From: Penelope pileata
Taxonomy: Eukaryota; Chordata; Aves; Galliformes; Cracidae
Assembly: GCA_013396635.1 (NCBI GenBank)
Contig: WBMW01004026.1
Location: 558,001-622,000 of the forward strand
Reading direction: 5' to 3'
DNA length: 64,000 nt
In this document: positions 1-13,059 of the stretch, piece after piece
How the letters are laid out: every line of letters starts with the position of its first letter
Position numbering within the stretch: the first letter of the stretch is position 1
Translations under genes and position numbers: made by a program
Notes under the pieces: model-generated
Told to the model about the DNA's origin: nothing
The model's input: the letters and a program-made list of their open reading frames with translations, nothing else
The model's database searches: none

Positions 1-3000
1 AATGAAAAACATATAATTAGGAGAGCCATGAGCTAGTCTCACTTATTTCATTTCATTTTACTTGTTAGTCTGTCAAGATCAGGAACAATGTTGTATTAAG
101 TGATATAAAAATGCTTACTAAGAAAATGTTTGTGTCCCAGTGCAATTTCAATCTAAATACGCAACAGGGGAAAGGTGAGCACAGCAAGTCAGCCAGCAGA
201 AACTCCACAGTCTCAGTTCAGTGCCTTATCCAGTGAACCATGCTACCTCTACTTTGAGCAGTGAGGTAAACTTCACCTTTCCTGAAAGATGCCAGTCTTC
301 ATTATTCTTTCCCAAAGATCTTTGTTGTCTGGAAATTGGCTCCTGAGGCTGTAACCAGAATCAAGACTCTACTCAAGAGGCATTCTAATTACAGATACAT
401 CTTTGTGGTAAAAAATAAGATGCTATTTTTGAAAGAATTTTTGATGAGTTTTATCAGCGGCCATCCTTGCCAACTAAATGAAAACCTATTTATGGATATT
501 TTCAAGAAGTCCCATGAACATTATTAGCAGACACCGAAAATCCATCTCTTTTTTCCTATAGAGCTGATTTTTTTCTTTTTCCCTGAAGATGAAATATTTA
601 AGAAAAAGTTGGTTTATAAAATCAAATTGGGAAAAACAGATTGGATAGAGTGCAATCAGTGACAGAAGAGGAACACACTGACAGTTTCTCTGTGGATTCT
701 GATTTTGATTTACCTAAAAAGAGGAGATCCCAAGACGGCAAATGTTTAAAAGCACATTTTGAGCTTTAATCACATGAAGTCTTCTAAGCCTTGGAGTTCT
801 CATTCTGCACTTCTGAAGATAATTAGAGTTATATCGTGCTGATTGTGAATACTTAAACAACACGATTTAAGGATGCTGCCTGAATCTTCAAAATTGGATA
901 TGTTTCTTCTTCCTCACTCTTTCACCCTGGGCAACTCATTTCATCTCTCTGACTTTGCATCTCTAAAATGGAACCATTTTTCCTTTTTGGAGGACAAATG
1001 GTGTGCCAATCTCCATAGCTACTCAGGCCTGAACTTCTGTTATGAAACTACCTGTAATAAAGACAGTACCTGCTGGTACCTGTAATGTAGAATTTAGTCC
1101 ATTAGTACCTGGGCTGAGACCATCACATTCTTTTGTGTAAGTTGTCAAAGAGCTGTAATAGTGACCTACTGCAGAGCAAAACCCTGCCAATGTAGGTTTC
1201 CTGGGTCATCCATCTTGTCCATCGCTTGCCACCACCCAGAGTTCACTCTCACTGCTGTATTTCTGGGTTTTATTTAGCAGCTAGACAAGAAATGGGACTG
1301 TGCTTCTGGGCAATTTCAAAGTAGAAGAAATAATACCAAGGGGAGACACAATAACTGTCTGCAGATAAAGAAAAGAATGTTGCACCAGAGGACAGGAAGC
1401 TATTATTATCATTAGTCAGCAATGATAGAGAGAGAAGTAATTAAACTTCAGCTGCATCAGGGAAATTTTTAGACTGAATATTAAGAAAATAGCTGAAAAA
1501 AAAAGACTAGGCTGAACTGACAAAGAAAGTTGTGGTGTAACTGCAGTATTCAAAGTCACATCTCATGAATGTCTTTCTGTAAATAGCCTAAGAATACACC
1601 AATATTATCTCAGCATTCCTGGGGTCTGAGATTGGAAAACATTTCTATTCCTGGCAGCATTAAATGTGCTTAAATTCCCTTCATATAATCTGAAAAGCAA
1701 AGGAATCTAAGTAGAGTTGGAGGTGGCTGACAAGGGAGTAGATGTGAAACCTCCTCAGACATCAATGTTTTCCCCAGAGAAAGACAACTGTAAGAATGTG
1801 CTACAGGGAGCCTTCACCTCAAATGGATGCCTGTAGAACCAGAGGACATGTTCCTCCCTGGGCTGCTGTCATATAGGTGAAAATTCTATAGTCTTGAGAC
1901 AACTGTGAGGTTACAGTGCACAGAAACTCCAGCCCCCATCGCAGCACAGTATAAACAGAGGGAGTGAGCAGATGTTCCCTGCAGCCATGGCAAAGACCCT
2001 GAGCAGCAGGGGACAGCCCCCCCTTCCTACCATTATCTTTAGCTGTCCAGGAAGAACTACACCTGAGAGCAGAAACCACGAGTAAATATTCTGAATCCTC
2101 TCTGGAGGAGAGGGAAATGAGTGAAAGAGAAGGGAAATAGCCCCTACTCCTTCCTGGGCCCCCAACGCACCTGCAGATCCTCGCCAACAAGGGCAAGGTC
2201 ACAGCCTTTCTTCTGTGCTGAGCTTTCTTCCCATTTCTGGCACAGAGCAAAACAGGGAGAGGAATTACAAGGACGTGAAATTAGTGTTTAGGGCAAAATT
2301 AGAGAGAAAGAGGGAGAGAGAGCATGTATGCCTGATGGCACAGGTTTTATTGCCTTCCCGTCTCCATATTTCATTCATTTCACTAATCCTCTGAAGAAAT
2401 GGCTCACTGGCAGGCAGAATCTTGAAGTAGCCATTTAAATTTGCTTGATGGCCCCCAAGGCAAGTAAATTTTCAGTCTGACTGGCTTTAATCCCAGCAGA
2501 GAGCCCTACCATGCCATTACATGGCACAGCAGGAATAAGAGTGGAGAGGTAATCACATTACAGCACCATTCCATTTAGCCATAATCTGTAAGAATCTCAT
2601 GAAAGCATCAACCATTATTATGACTCCTGATGTCCTTCAGGCAAAGTCTTTGCGGGTAAAAGGGAAAAAAAATATCTCCGCCTGTCAAAAGCAGACAGAC
2701 ACTTTCATTCAGAGTAAAGAGAGGTGAGATGTAAAGGTGACACAATATTATTTAAACACTCTATTACTAAAATTACACTTCATCTATATAAAACTGAGCT
2801 ATTGGGCCTTACTCTGTCAGCTAGATCACTGTACCTGCCACAGTCGCAGAGATGCAATGAGCTGAGGAAGCATTTGGGATGCTGATTTTGCTGTAAAGGC
2901 CTCCAGCCTCGGTCCATCAGGCCTGGTGTCCTCCTGCTGGGGAGGTGAGGATGGCTCTGTGTTCACAGCTGGAGGTTTGAGGCAAAACTGTAGCACAACC

Positions 3001-5907
3001 ACAGCTGTTTTTTTGCTGCCATTTATTAACAATGGTATTTAAAATCCAGCTCTGGTGTTTGGCTCTTTGACCTCTTGTGGCAGATGTGGGCTGTTTACAC
3101 ATAGTGTGAGGAAATAGTTCTCAGCAGCAACTGTAAATCTGAACTGCTATTAATTAAATGTGTAGATGTGGTGTGTTTATGGGCTGGATAGAGTATCTGG
3201 CAAATAGCTCTTGTTTCCACACCTGCTTTTGTCAGTTGGCAAATCAAGGCAGCTTTCTCTGTAAATGGAAACTCCTGCTCATGTGTGTAAATGGCCTAGC
3301 AAGGGATTACGGATGCAACTTGCCATCAGACCACGAGGCAAAGAAAACCGTTTTCACAGGCTTTTTCTCCACACCTTCACCCCCATTTCTTTGGGAACTG
3401 TCTCCAGAGTGGCAGGCAGCAAAGGGGAATCTCAATTTGGGTTGGTCATAAACAGAGAGAAATGAGCAGGATCCAAAAAAAGCTCATCCAGAGCACATCC
3501 ACTGAGATGGCTGTTCTCCAGAGATTCTGGACAGGGCCAGGGAGAAGCAAGAATGACATAGAGGCAGAACAGAGAGTATTACAGCCTGGCATCCAGCCTG
3601 TAAGAGACAGTGCCAGGAGGAGGGCGATTTCTCAGGAGAGCATCGATCCAGGAGATGATGATGTGTGTTAATAGCAAAGCCACTGACAGCAGGCCAAGGC
3701 ATCTGAATGGTGCTGGGACTCCTGATTCTCAAGGCAGCATTGACATGGAAAACCACAACATGAAAGGTAGGTACACCACAAAAAGCAGTGCTGGGGATGC
3801 TGAGATGCTGCCGTGGTGGCTGTTGGTGACCTAGAATCAAAATGAGCTCAGTCAGGGCACTGAGCTGCATGGGGAGGAGGGGGCAACACTCTCAGTACCA
3901 GAACCCACTCCCCTGGGTTGCTGCAGCAGACGATGTCTCCTTCAGGAATAACGCGACCAAGGAAGGGAACAAAATAGAAAAACAAAAACAAAATGCAGAG
4001 GAGGAGGTATTCCCTCACAACAGGGAGGGAATCATAAGTAGAAAGATAGATTGGGGTGAGACAAAGCTCAGGAGATGCTTGAAATAACGTTTGATCTACC
4101 CAATCATGTGAGTTTTATTTGCCTGTACTGAGCAGGCTGTGATGTGCGTGAGCTCCTAGGGAAACAGGGTTATCCACCCTGCTGTGAAAAGATCAGGTCC
4201 ACTCTCACAGGGAGAAGTCAGGAGGACCTGCATGGATGCAATACGGTTCTGGCAACTCACTGAGAAGGCATCTCAAATGGAGCAGTGGATTTTTTGTCGT
4301 TTACAAAAAGTATGTATACACATAACTGGAGATTTGTGAGGAGAAGGGGCATGGGATGTTTCACCCCTCCTGCTGGATTGTAATGTGGCACTTGATGACT
4401 TGTAATGGAAAAGATCTATTGTTTCTCCACTGGCAATAAACTAAGGTTAAAACAAACTCAAACATAAATTTTGTAAACAACCACATATAAACACAGCTGT
4501 TCAGTGAACTGATGGGACTGGTTGCTAGCTGAGTACTGCCCCCTAATGTTGCCACCTAATGAAAATATCCTTTACAATGTCTTTTATTAACAAAATACTA
4601 TTTCCCTGTAAGGCAATGGAGAAAAAAAAGAACATTTTTGAGATTCGACTAAACCTAAACGTAATTTTGACTTCAGCAGACCTGATTTTCGCGTTGATGC
4701 CTACAGGGCCATTCATTTTGTACATCCTCACACAGACAGTTGATGTTTAATAACGCTGTTCAGAAACCTTGGCTTTGCAGAAGCCTTTTGTGATTAGACG
4801 GAGTTGCATGGAAGATAAAGATAGGAATTACTTTATAGCCATCTTTTTTTCCAAATAAGTGCATCGCAAATGTGTAGTCTGAAGGAAACCAATTCTAGTC
4901 AGATGAGTCCAAAAGTTCTGGTTCTTCTCTCAGCCTCTGGGAGACTAGAAATGGAAATTTAAAGCAGAAAGGCTCTCCTACAGATTTTTAGTGCTATCAG
5001 CCTCTTAGAAATGGGACTCTCTCTGACTGTGAATTTTTTCTTATCAACCCCATGTTAAAATTCACATTTCAAATTAACTTAGTATGTAGATGATTTATGT
5101 AGCCATTCAGGCTCATGCATTCCTGCATGGGTCCCAGAAATGCAGTGTCACTGAATGTAACTCATAAAGTAAAAGGTTGACTTTTGCCCTGATCAGAAGG
5201 ATTATATCCCTTTCAGTCTTTTGTTTTACGATGAACTGATCAGCTCTTTGCCTCCACAGTGCCTGGTGGCAGTAAATTCATCAGGAGAGGAGCCCAGATG
5301 TCCTGAGGACAGTGTAGTGCTTTAAGATGTACAAGGAGGTTTGTTTCTCATCACTCTCCACCTCACTCATTATTTTCCAGGCTTCTCCAAGTCTTTATTT
5401 GCTTTCTCACCCAATGGCACCAGCCTTACTCTTTCTTCCCCACGGTGTTAGTGGCTGTCACCCAGCCCCTCTCCATTCCTCTCCCTAGTGACTTCCCCAT
5501 CTGGCAGAGCAGGCACTGAGGTTTGCTCATGGGTCAGGAACTTCTTTTCCCAATGGCATCTGGCTCTGAGTCACCCTTCCTGAGTCACTCTTCCTGACAC
5601 TGTCATACCTGCCTGACAGCATTAAATCCCTCACTGTCACTTTACCAAAGGATTAGAAGTTCTTCCACCGTCATTTGCCTGGGACAGAGCAATTTTCTTT
5701 GGGGGAGCTATTTTTCATTCTTCCTGCTCTTATTGCTCCTTGACAGGAAACCATCTAGTGTTGTTCTGCTCCCAAATGTCACCTGTCTCTGAAACAGCAG
5801 TCCCCATTTCCCTCCCTTCTTCCCACTCCCTGCTGTTTTACCTGACTTTGAAATGGAAGTTCAGCAGATATTGCGAAATCTTCTATTACTTTTTCTTAGC
5901 AAACTTT
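1..5907. other. Non-coding DNA, nothing recognised
   Basis: Scattered short chance frames, the longest 143 codons on the minus strand (1819-2250), with no domain or codon pattern. No repeat family was recognised. A CT-rich stretch at about 5330-5870 is not a clear repeat. Confidence 0.6.
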
Positions 5908-5979
5908 GTATATATATATATATACATACATACAGATATGTGGGACTATATATATATTTATACATGCATAAGTATGTGT
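5908..5979. repeat. (TA)n/(TACA)n simple repeat
   Basis: Two runs of alternating TA (about 5908-5925 and 5948-5960) are joined by TACATACATACA and end in variant TATG units. Confidence 0.95.
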
Positions 5980-6083
5980 ATCTCCTGAACACGGGCATCC
6001 AATCTGGGAATGACAAAGAAAAGTTGCAGGGCAGACCCCTGTGGTTTGAATTAATAAATAAAAAAACAGAAAGAAAGATTGAG

Positions 6084-6139
6084 GTGACAGATAGATAGAC
6101 AGAGAGACAGACAGACAGAAAGACAGATAGATAGATAGT
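6084..6139. repeat. (GATA)n/(GACA)n simple repeat
   Basis: Mixed GATA and GACA units with one AAAGACA variant, about 56 bp: ACAGATAGATAGACAGAGAG, then ACAGACAGACAGAAAGACAG, then ATAGATAGATAG. Confidence 0.95.
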
Positions 6140-6794
6140 TGTCCATTTGTTTTTTAATTTAGATACCCTGCCTGCTATAATTTAAGGGCAGGTGCTCTTA
6201 TGCATATGTGAATTCAGCTGCCATTTCGAAATGGATAAATCTCTGTGCTCTAAATTATTGCAGGAAACAGAAACACAAATAGTGCTGTCTCCTGTATCTG
6301 GACAGATTCCCTTTTTATTGTCACCTGCCTGACAACCAGGCTGCTGCTGCTTACTAAAACCTGTCTGCAGCTGAAATCCCCAGGGTAATAAGCTCCCCGT
6401 GAAACAGGTTCCTGACTGGAAAAATCTGCGCATCTCCAGATTAAATCAATAGCAATTAAGAATTCTTTGAAATCTAATTGGAAAAGCAGCTATTTTGATC
6501 AGCACCGCGATGTTATCTGGAAATTGTATTTTGTTTATCTACGGCAGAAGTGGGTTTTCTTCTTTGTGGGATTGGTTCGCCAGCTTCAGACACATCCTTT
6601 GATCTCTCAGATGATACAGTGAACTGAAACATGGGGGCAATCAGAGGGATTATCACGGGATGGGAAAATCATTTGATCTATTTTTAAAAGTATTTTTTTA
6701 TGAATAACTTTGGGGGTTGGTTATCATTAAGGAAGGAAGAGACCGCTCTCCCATCTTTAACAGTGTTAGATTTCTCTGAAGATGATTGATTCAT

Positions 6795-6960
6795 GTAGTT
6801 AATAATACTTAGCATTTATATAGTGCTTCTGAACTTCAAAGCACTATACAAATATTTCCCGCTAATACTGAACTTCTGAGCTATTACTTTCAAGGAGGGA
6901 TGGGGCTATTTGATCTGTCTCATATGCCTGTGGATGGTTTCCTGTTCAAGCCTCTCTTTA
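6795..6960. repeat. Ancient SINE/L2-like relic with hairpin
   Basis: GCATTTATATAGTGCTTCTG followed by AACTTCAAAGCACTATACAA resembles a motif I know, from memory, from old MIR/L2-type repeats of amniotes. It contains a perfect 10-bp inverted repeat (6819-6828 and 6839-6848) with a 10-base loop. The right limit is uncertain. Confidence 0.45.
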
Positions 6961-8339
6961 CTTGTTTCAAGTTAATTGGTACAGAAAATCACCAACAAGT
7001 CCATTTAATTTTGCTTCCTTAAGCTTTAAGAAGGAGCAAAATGAGAGAAAAACAAAGTGCTGGCCAAGAATACAGGTGAGATGCTTTCAAGTGCACCATC
7101 TGAAAACTCTCCTACCCAGCTTGGGAAGGTCTCCTCCACCTTGCAAAGCCTGTCCTTCCCAGTTAACCAAGATTCTAGTGCTTATTGTAAGGATAATTAC
7201 CTTGTTTGAAGATCTTGAGCAACACCAACACTTAAAATAAAACAAAAGGAGAGAAACTGCCTTCGGAACATACTGTGCTTTGTATAAGCTTTGTATAAAT
7301 AACATCTAACACTGAAAACGCTAACAAAAGAAAAAAATCAAGCCTCAGAATGAACTTGAAACTCAATAAGGTTGGTGAGGACTTTTTCCCATTGAACCTA
7401 GTTTTCTTATAGCACACACTCATGCCAGCAAATAGCAGATGGTGGTGGCAGATATGTACTAAAACAACTAAAACTGTACTTCTTGCAGGAGTATCTATCA
7501 TGCTGATCAGGCTGAACGGTCTGTGCCGGCAGCAACGTCTGGTCCATGCATGCAAAGAAAGATCTAAACTTTTCTTGAGATCTCCTTGGATGGTATTTCA
7601 GGTGGCTCATTTGACAAAGGCAGAGTTGTTCTAGTGTTCCTGGGAGCTACTCAAGAGATCGTTGTTGCCACCTTAGCCATGTGTCCACCCTAAGAGCGTG
7701 GCTGAAGCCAGGCAGCATCAGGGACGGGAAGGGGGAGGCTCAGGAGCACGGAGCTCCCCGCACTGGCAGTGTCCTTCCTCACACAGAGCTGAAAGCAGCT
7801 TGTGGCTATGACAGTTGGAGCCAGCAGATGAGTCAAGCAGACTCAAATCTTCGCACAGTGGGTTACTGCAGTGAAAGTTTTTCTCCTTTCCAGGCAGATT
7901 TCCTAAGAGATTTCTGAGTCTCCAGGCCTTCAGCTTCTGCCTGGCTCACTGCAGTCAGCTGTGACACTGTTTCTTGCAGGCCAGACATCTGTTCACCAGG
8001 AACTGGCATAAGAACCATTTTGGAAAGGGGATGAAGGCTGTCATGGGTAAGAAAGCGAATTAGAGGAAGCTTACAGATACCAGGAGCTCATCAAGGATTG
8101 CAGCTGCCCTTGCCTCCCGGAGATCACTCCATCTGTGCTAGCACATTAAAGAGGTCCTTTTGTGGGGCTTTTTTTCACACACTAATGTTTTTCATCTCCA
8201 TCCCTCCAGACCTCAAGTGGCCTCCTATGATCTTGGAACCTTTAAGGAGATTCATGGATTATGAGCACAGCATTTACCCTTCCTGCCATTCTCCTTCTCC
8301 AAACACTTTAGCATAAGACTGGTGGGGCAGGATTATCTA

Positions 8340-8445
8340 GGAGGAAGAGCAGGTGGCTGGAGAGTCAGAGGTCCTGAGCTCTGAACAGATCTGTTGCTGG
8401 TTTGTGGTGTGATCTCAGGCCAGTCACTGAGGGTCTCCCACTGAG
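8340..8445 (+). repeat. Possible MIR-type SINE relic
   Basis: GAGCAGGTGGCTGGAGAGTC, AGAGGTCCTGAGCTCTGAA and TGGTGTGATCTCAGGCCAGT followed by CACTGAGG follows the order of the MIR core. Similarity is low and judged by eye. Confidence 0.35.
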
Positions 8446-9978
8446 GCACGCTGGATGCCACATCTCCCACTAACTCCAGAGAAGACATCATATGTTTGGT
8501 CCATTGGAACCAAAGAACATCAGTCATTTTGCCTCTTTGATATCTGCAATGAAAAGATATGATTTTTCATACCTGCCTCCACTGGGTGTTGTGCCACTTG
8601 GCGGATGATCATATGGCACTGCCAGATGTACCTGTTGTGAAAGGAACAGCAACTCCCCTTTGTATCTCACAGTGCCGGTGCAGCACAATGCCCGGGCTTT
8701 GAGGAGCTGCCCAGATTTTTGCCCTACAATCCTCCAGGCACCTCAGCAAGCTGATATATAATATTCAACAGAGCTGGCTTCCTCCAAGCATTCTGGCTGG
8801 TAATCCTAAACAGCCTCTTTGTAGTGATGCTAATTTCCCCCAACTCAAACTGCTTAATGATGAGCTGATTTGAAGTTTCCTCTTGCTTGTGTGTTCAGCC
8901 TCTTGTTTGTGTCTCTGCACTCCTTTATCTGGTTGCTGAAGTATAAACTTGGCTTTGCTCTTAGGCAGAAGCAAAGCCACATCAGCAGCAACAAAACCTG
9001 CTCTCAAAAACATGATTGTGTTGGGCTCTAATAGAAGAGAGAGCAGACCTTGTGCCTGCAGGGAGCTCCGCCACATCCAGCATTTCTCATGGATGCCCCA
9101 TGTCTTCATCAGTATGCAGATCCATCTGCGCTGCTGAGATATCTCCATGGTACAGACAGGGAGTGGGGAAATACATTTATAAATAGGATCGCTTCATCTC
9201 TCCCTTTCCCGCTGTCCCCACTCTCTCGTAACACCTGCTGATGGAGATATCTCACAGCTGAGAGCTGCCAGTTCCACCCTACCTTCATAACTGTTCTCGT
9301 GTCACCAAGCACTTCCTTCTTTGCATTGTAAATGATCAAAAGAAGCAAGAGGTGAGTAGCAGTGATGGGAAAGGAGGGACAGACTCCAGTGGCTGCTAGG
9401 ACTCTTGAAATACCTTTTATCATTTGATTATCAACAACAGGCACTAGAAATGATGACAGTGAGATTACAGGGCCTGCATGTCACTTCTAATGTGTGTCTT
9501 TTCAAATCCAGCAGGTAAATAATAGCATCTTGTTAGAAAGGTGCACACTACAAACCTACTCTCTGTTGCACAACAGCCTGTACCAAAATATCTCAAAACA
9601 CTGTTGAAAGCTCTTCCTGCTCACTGAGCTAGAAGGCTGCTAAGTGTTGTATGGCCACAGAGAAATTAAACATTGCTCCTACTCATGCTTACTCACATGA
9701 GGAGCTTTTGAAGCTGTAGTGACACTGAATGCAGCAATCACTACCAGTACATGACAATAACAGCTGCTCTGAAGAAAAACAGCAAAAAACTATACGAGAC
9801 ATAGCTTTTTTGCAACTGGATTGAAGTCTTTCTCCTGACATCTCACTGTGACTTTTTGGCAAAGCCAGCATAAGAGTCCCAGAACCCAGTTTTCTTTTCC
9901 TGTGCCCCAGCAGATGGCAAATCTCCAGCAGAAGCGTCCCATACATGAATCATGTGCTTTGGCTGTATGGCCATTATG

Positions 9979-10525
9979 TGTGTCCCCCTCCCAGTGGCAT
10001 GGGGGAGAGAATTGGGAAAATATAAAAACAACAAAATAGAACTCGTGGGTTGAGATAAAAACTATTTACCAAGACAGAAAAGGAAGAGTAAAGGAAAATA
10101 ATAACAGTAATGATAATAATAATAATATATATATTTACAAAACAAGTGATGCACAAAGCAATTGCTCACCACCCACTGACCAACGTCCAACCAGTCCCCA
10201 AGCAGCGGCAGCTCTCCTGGCCAGCTCCCCTCAGTTTTATAGTTTTCTCATGTGATGTCCTATGATATGGAATATCCCTTTGGCCAGTTTAGGTCAGCTC
10301 CCCTGGTTCTGTCCCCTCCCAGCTGCTTGTGCCCCTCAGCCCCTCTCCCTGACAGGGCAGTGTGAGAAGTTGAAATGTCCTTGGCTCTTGGCTCCTTGGC
10401 TCAGCAACAACTGAAGCATCATTGTGTTTATCAGCATTGTTTTTCTCCCAAAGCCAAAACACAGCAGCACATTGGACACTATGAAGGAAAAAAAAATCAA
10501 CTCTGTCCCAACTGAAAGCGGGACA
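9979..10525 (-). mobile_element. Endogenous retrovirus LTR, antisense, nearly complete
   Basis: On the minus strand the element begins TGTCCCGCTTTCAG at 10525 and continues through a TATA-like box CTATAAAA (10235-10242), a GTGGTGAGCAATTGCTTTGTGC motif region, an AT-trinucleotide tract and CTCAACCCACGAG. It ends near 9979 in the GGGAGGGGG region and lacks the last part of U5. I recognise the family from memory as a very common bird ERV LTR (probably ERVL- or ERVK-type). No internal retroviral genes adjoin it, so it is a solo or truncated LTR. Two further fragments of the family are at 32633 and 38826. Confidence 0.8.
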
Positions 10526-12995
10526 TAAGCTGATTTATCTTCATTTGTCTAGTTGCAGACGAGGAAACTGAATTTTGCCCTCTGGTAGCAGAGAAACTAC
10601 CCTAAATTCCCTCAACATCCTTCCCAATCAACAAATTCCCAACATTTCCAACCAACATCCTTCTCAAAGCTTTAAAAGTCACATTTTCTAGCTTGATTTT
10701 TATTTCTTATTAAGGAAATAATAGAGGAAGTTCTGGAAATTCCACCATCTGGCACTGAGAGTGTTCCAAAACAGATAATACCAGCAGTGATTTGAGTAAA
10801 AGAGCTACTTTGCATTAAAAGATGAAAAAGATGATGAACCAATTTTCCCTCTGACTGATTGCACATACACCACACAGCCTGCACACATCCACCTCTGAGA
10901 AACCCCCATGAGAAAAATGGCAGCCCTATGTTAAGAGGAACTTCAGGCACACCAGGATCTGCTGCACTACTTGCTCGTCCTTTGCATTAACATGTGCTTG
11001 CAAGGCTTCAAGCCTTTAGGTATTCAGAAGGAACTAATGCAGTGCAGAACTACGACAGTTTTCCCAGGTGACACTTTGCTGTGGAACAGCTGCTCATCAC
11101 ACCAGCATGATCTCTACCCAAGTGGCTCTTTCCATGCCCTTCTCTGGCACTGAACTCTAGCACAAAGATACCCTGAGACAGGAGCAGCTCCATAGACAAG
11201 GAGGTCTTCACCACCTGTGAAGCAAAGCAGCAGTGGTACCATGATGCAGTTGATGACAAACTCCCAGCTCGATGCAGAACTTTAGGACTTGCTGAAACAT
11301 TGCTTTAAGTCTACCAGTATGTCTTCTGGTTGGTAGCCAGACCTCACAACTTTGTGCTTGTCACTGGAAGATAGACGCTGCAGATCAATCAACTTGCTTG
11401 GCAATGTCATGTCAGACTAGGATGACAGTAGATTGCATCAGAATCAGGCGTGGGTGCTTTTATCACTTACTTCACATATGGAAAATCTTATCTATTTTTG
11501 CCAAAATTTCATGTGGAAGAACAGGGAAGGGGTGAGGAGGAGGAGAAGGGGAGAGGTGTGACAGCAGTGTCAGTCTGTCCCATTTCTGACATTTGAAAAA
11601 AAAAAAGATTTTCATTTCTTATACTGTGCATGGTTCTGACAAAATAATAGTAATAGCAACAATAATAATAGTAATAATTACTGATAATAATTACTATTGC
11701 AGAATGTTTAAAAAGGAAAGTCCGAATGAAGCTGTTGTGTTCTCAAAAAGTATTTCACTCCTCCCTGAACTTTTTATTCATGGAGATTATCAATATTTTT
11801 GTTTGATTTCATTCCAACTTGCAACAAAGTGGGACTTCAAAACCATAATCCTGGAAAAGAGTTCTTGTGGTCCCCGAATGCAGTGCCAAGTCAGTGTGGG
11901 ATCAGGAAGATGGCCAGTGCCATTGCACAGTGTTTACTGCACATTTATGCCTTGGTCTGGCTTTCTGAGACAGAATGTCAATTTTAGTTCTTGCATGACC
12001 CCTGAATATAAATGTAAGACATAAATGTACAGACATGACATTTCTTCTATGCAGAAATTGGGTAAGAGTGATGCGATCAGGAGTATGGGTAACTAGAAAG
12101 CGTTGTGCCTCCTGCTAACTGTCCCCAGCACTGACTGGCATGCCTGGGGTAAGCAGGGAAACCAGGGGCACATTAAGCTACAGGAAAGTGAATAAAGCAG
12201 ACTTCAAGGCCCAAGTAATGGGAGAAGCAGGCAAGCTGCCAAGAGGAATAACCTTGACTGATGAACAACGGGATGTGTGATGTCCTTTCATGTGGAACAA
12301 AAGGCAAACATGAGACTTTACCCGTGTTCTTTCTGCCTGAAAAACACCACTGATTACACACAGCAGAGGTGACGGTGGAAGTCAAACATAAGCCCTCAGT
12401 CTTCTCTTTTACAACCACAATGAGGGAACAAGACAGAAGGGGATAAAAAACACAAAATATCCTGATTGCAAAGTAGAGTGCAGCTAGAAGGATCGCAAAC
12501 ACAATGAAGGGGCTATAGGCATTGAGCAGTTTTTGTGTCCTCTTTGGAGTTTGGGAAGGAATTGTCAAAGGGAGAAATTATAAATCTGTGAATTACCGAG
12601 TCAGTGTGTTAACTTAGAGTCTTCCCTCCCACTTTTTATTTTTTTGGAGAGAGGGTGGCAGGGAGTGGTAGAGATACAAGGGGTTCTTTGAAGTCAAACT
12701 CCATGGATAGAAGCAAATAAAGAGATTGCAGCTGAGAACTGGCTGGGGGAGACTCTTTGGAAAAGCAATGGGCAGCAACACTGTGAGTTTTTCCAAGCCT
12801 TTCTGCCTGTCTTAACAGCAGCAGTCAGGTGCCCATGGTGACACTCACAGCAAAATACCACACTAACCAGGGTAACCGCTCTTGGGTATTGAAGGGTCGT
12901 CAGTTCAGTTTTACACAAAATCTGTGACACTGAGGTATCTTTAAATTTCCAGCTGGTGTCTTTAGTCTCTTGGTTGCTCTGGATGGTTCTCTGTT
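10526..12995. other. Non-coding DNA between LTR and CR1
   Basis: No gene or repeat family was recognised other than the trinucleotide tract at 11641-11697. The 143-codon plus frame at 11593-12024 begins in an A-run and a microsatellite and looks like chance. Confidence 0.55.
11641..11697. repeat. AT-rich trinucleotide tract (AAT/AGT)n
   Basis: Imperfect AATAAT, AGTAAT and GATAAT units spread over about 57 bp. Confidence 0.8.
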
Positions 12996-13059
12996 TCACA
13001 GAATCACAGAATTGTAGATGTTGGAAGGGACCTCGAGAGATCATCGAGTCCAACCCCCC
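12996..13059 (-). mobile_element. CR1 LINE 3'-end fragment
   Basis: TCACAGAATCACAGAATTG followed by GTTGGAAGGGACCTCGAGAG and GAGTCCAACCCCCCA is the antisense of a CR1 3' tail. Only about 64 bp remain, the usual severe 5' truncation of this LINE. Confidence 0.85.

Larger units (their letters stand above)
6140..9978. other. Non-coding DNA with ancient repeat relics
   Basis: Apart from the relics at 6795-6960 and 8340-8445, it holds only short frames (up to 127 codons) without recognisable domains. Confidence 0.55.

Noticed and set aside
1819..2250. 143-codon minus frame as a gene
   Set aside because: No domain or splice context, and a second overlapping frame of similar quality on the same strand suggests chance.
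11593..12024. 143-codon plus frame as a gene
   Set aside because: It starts in a poly(A) run, crosses an AT trinucleotide tract and shows no domain.
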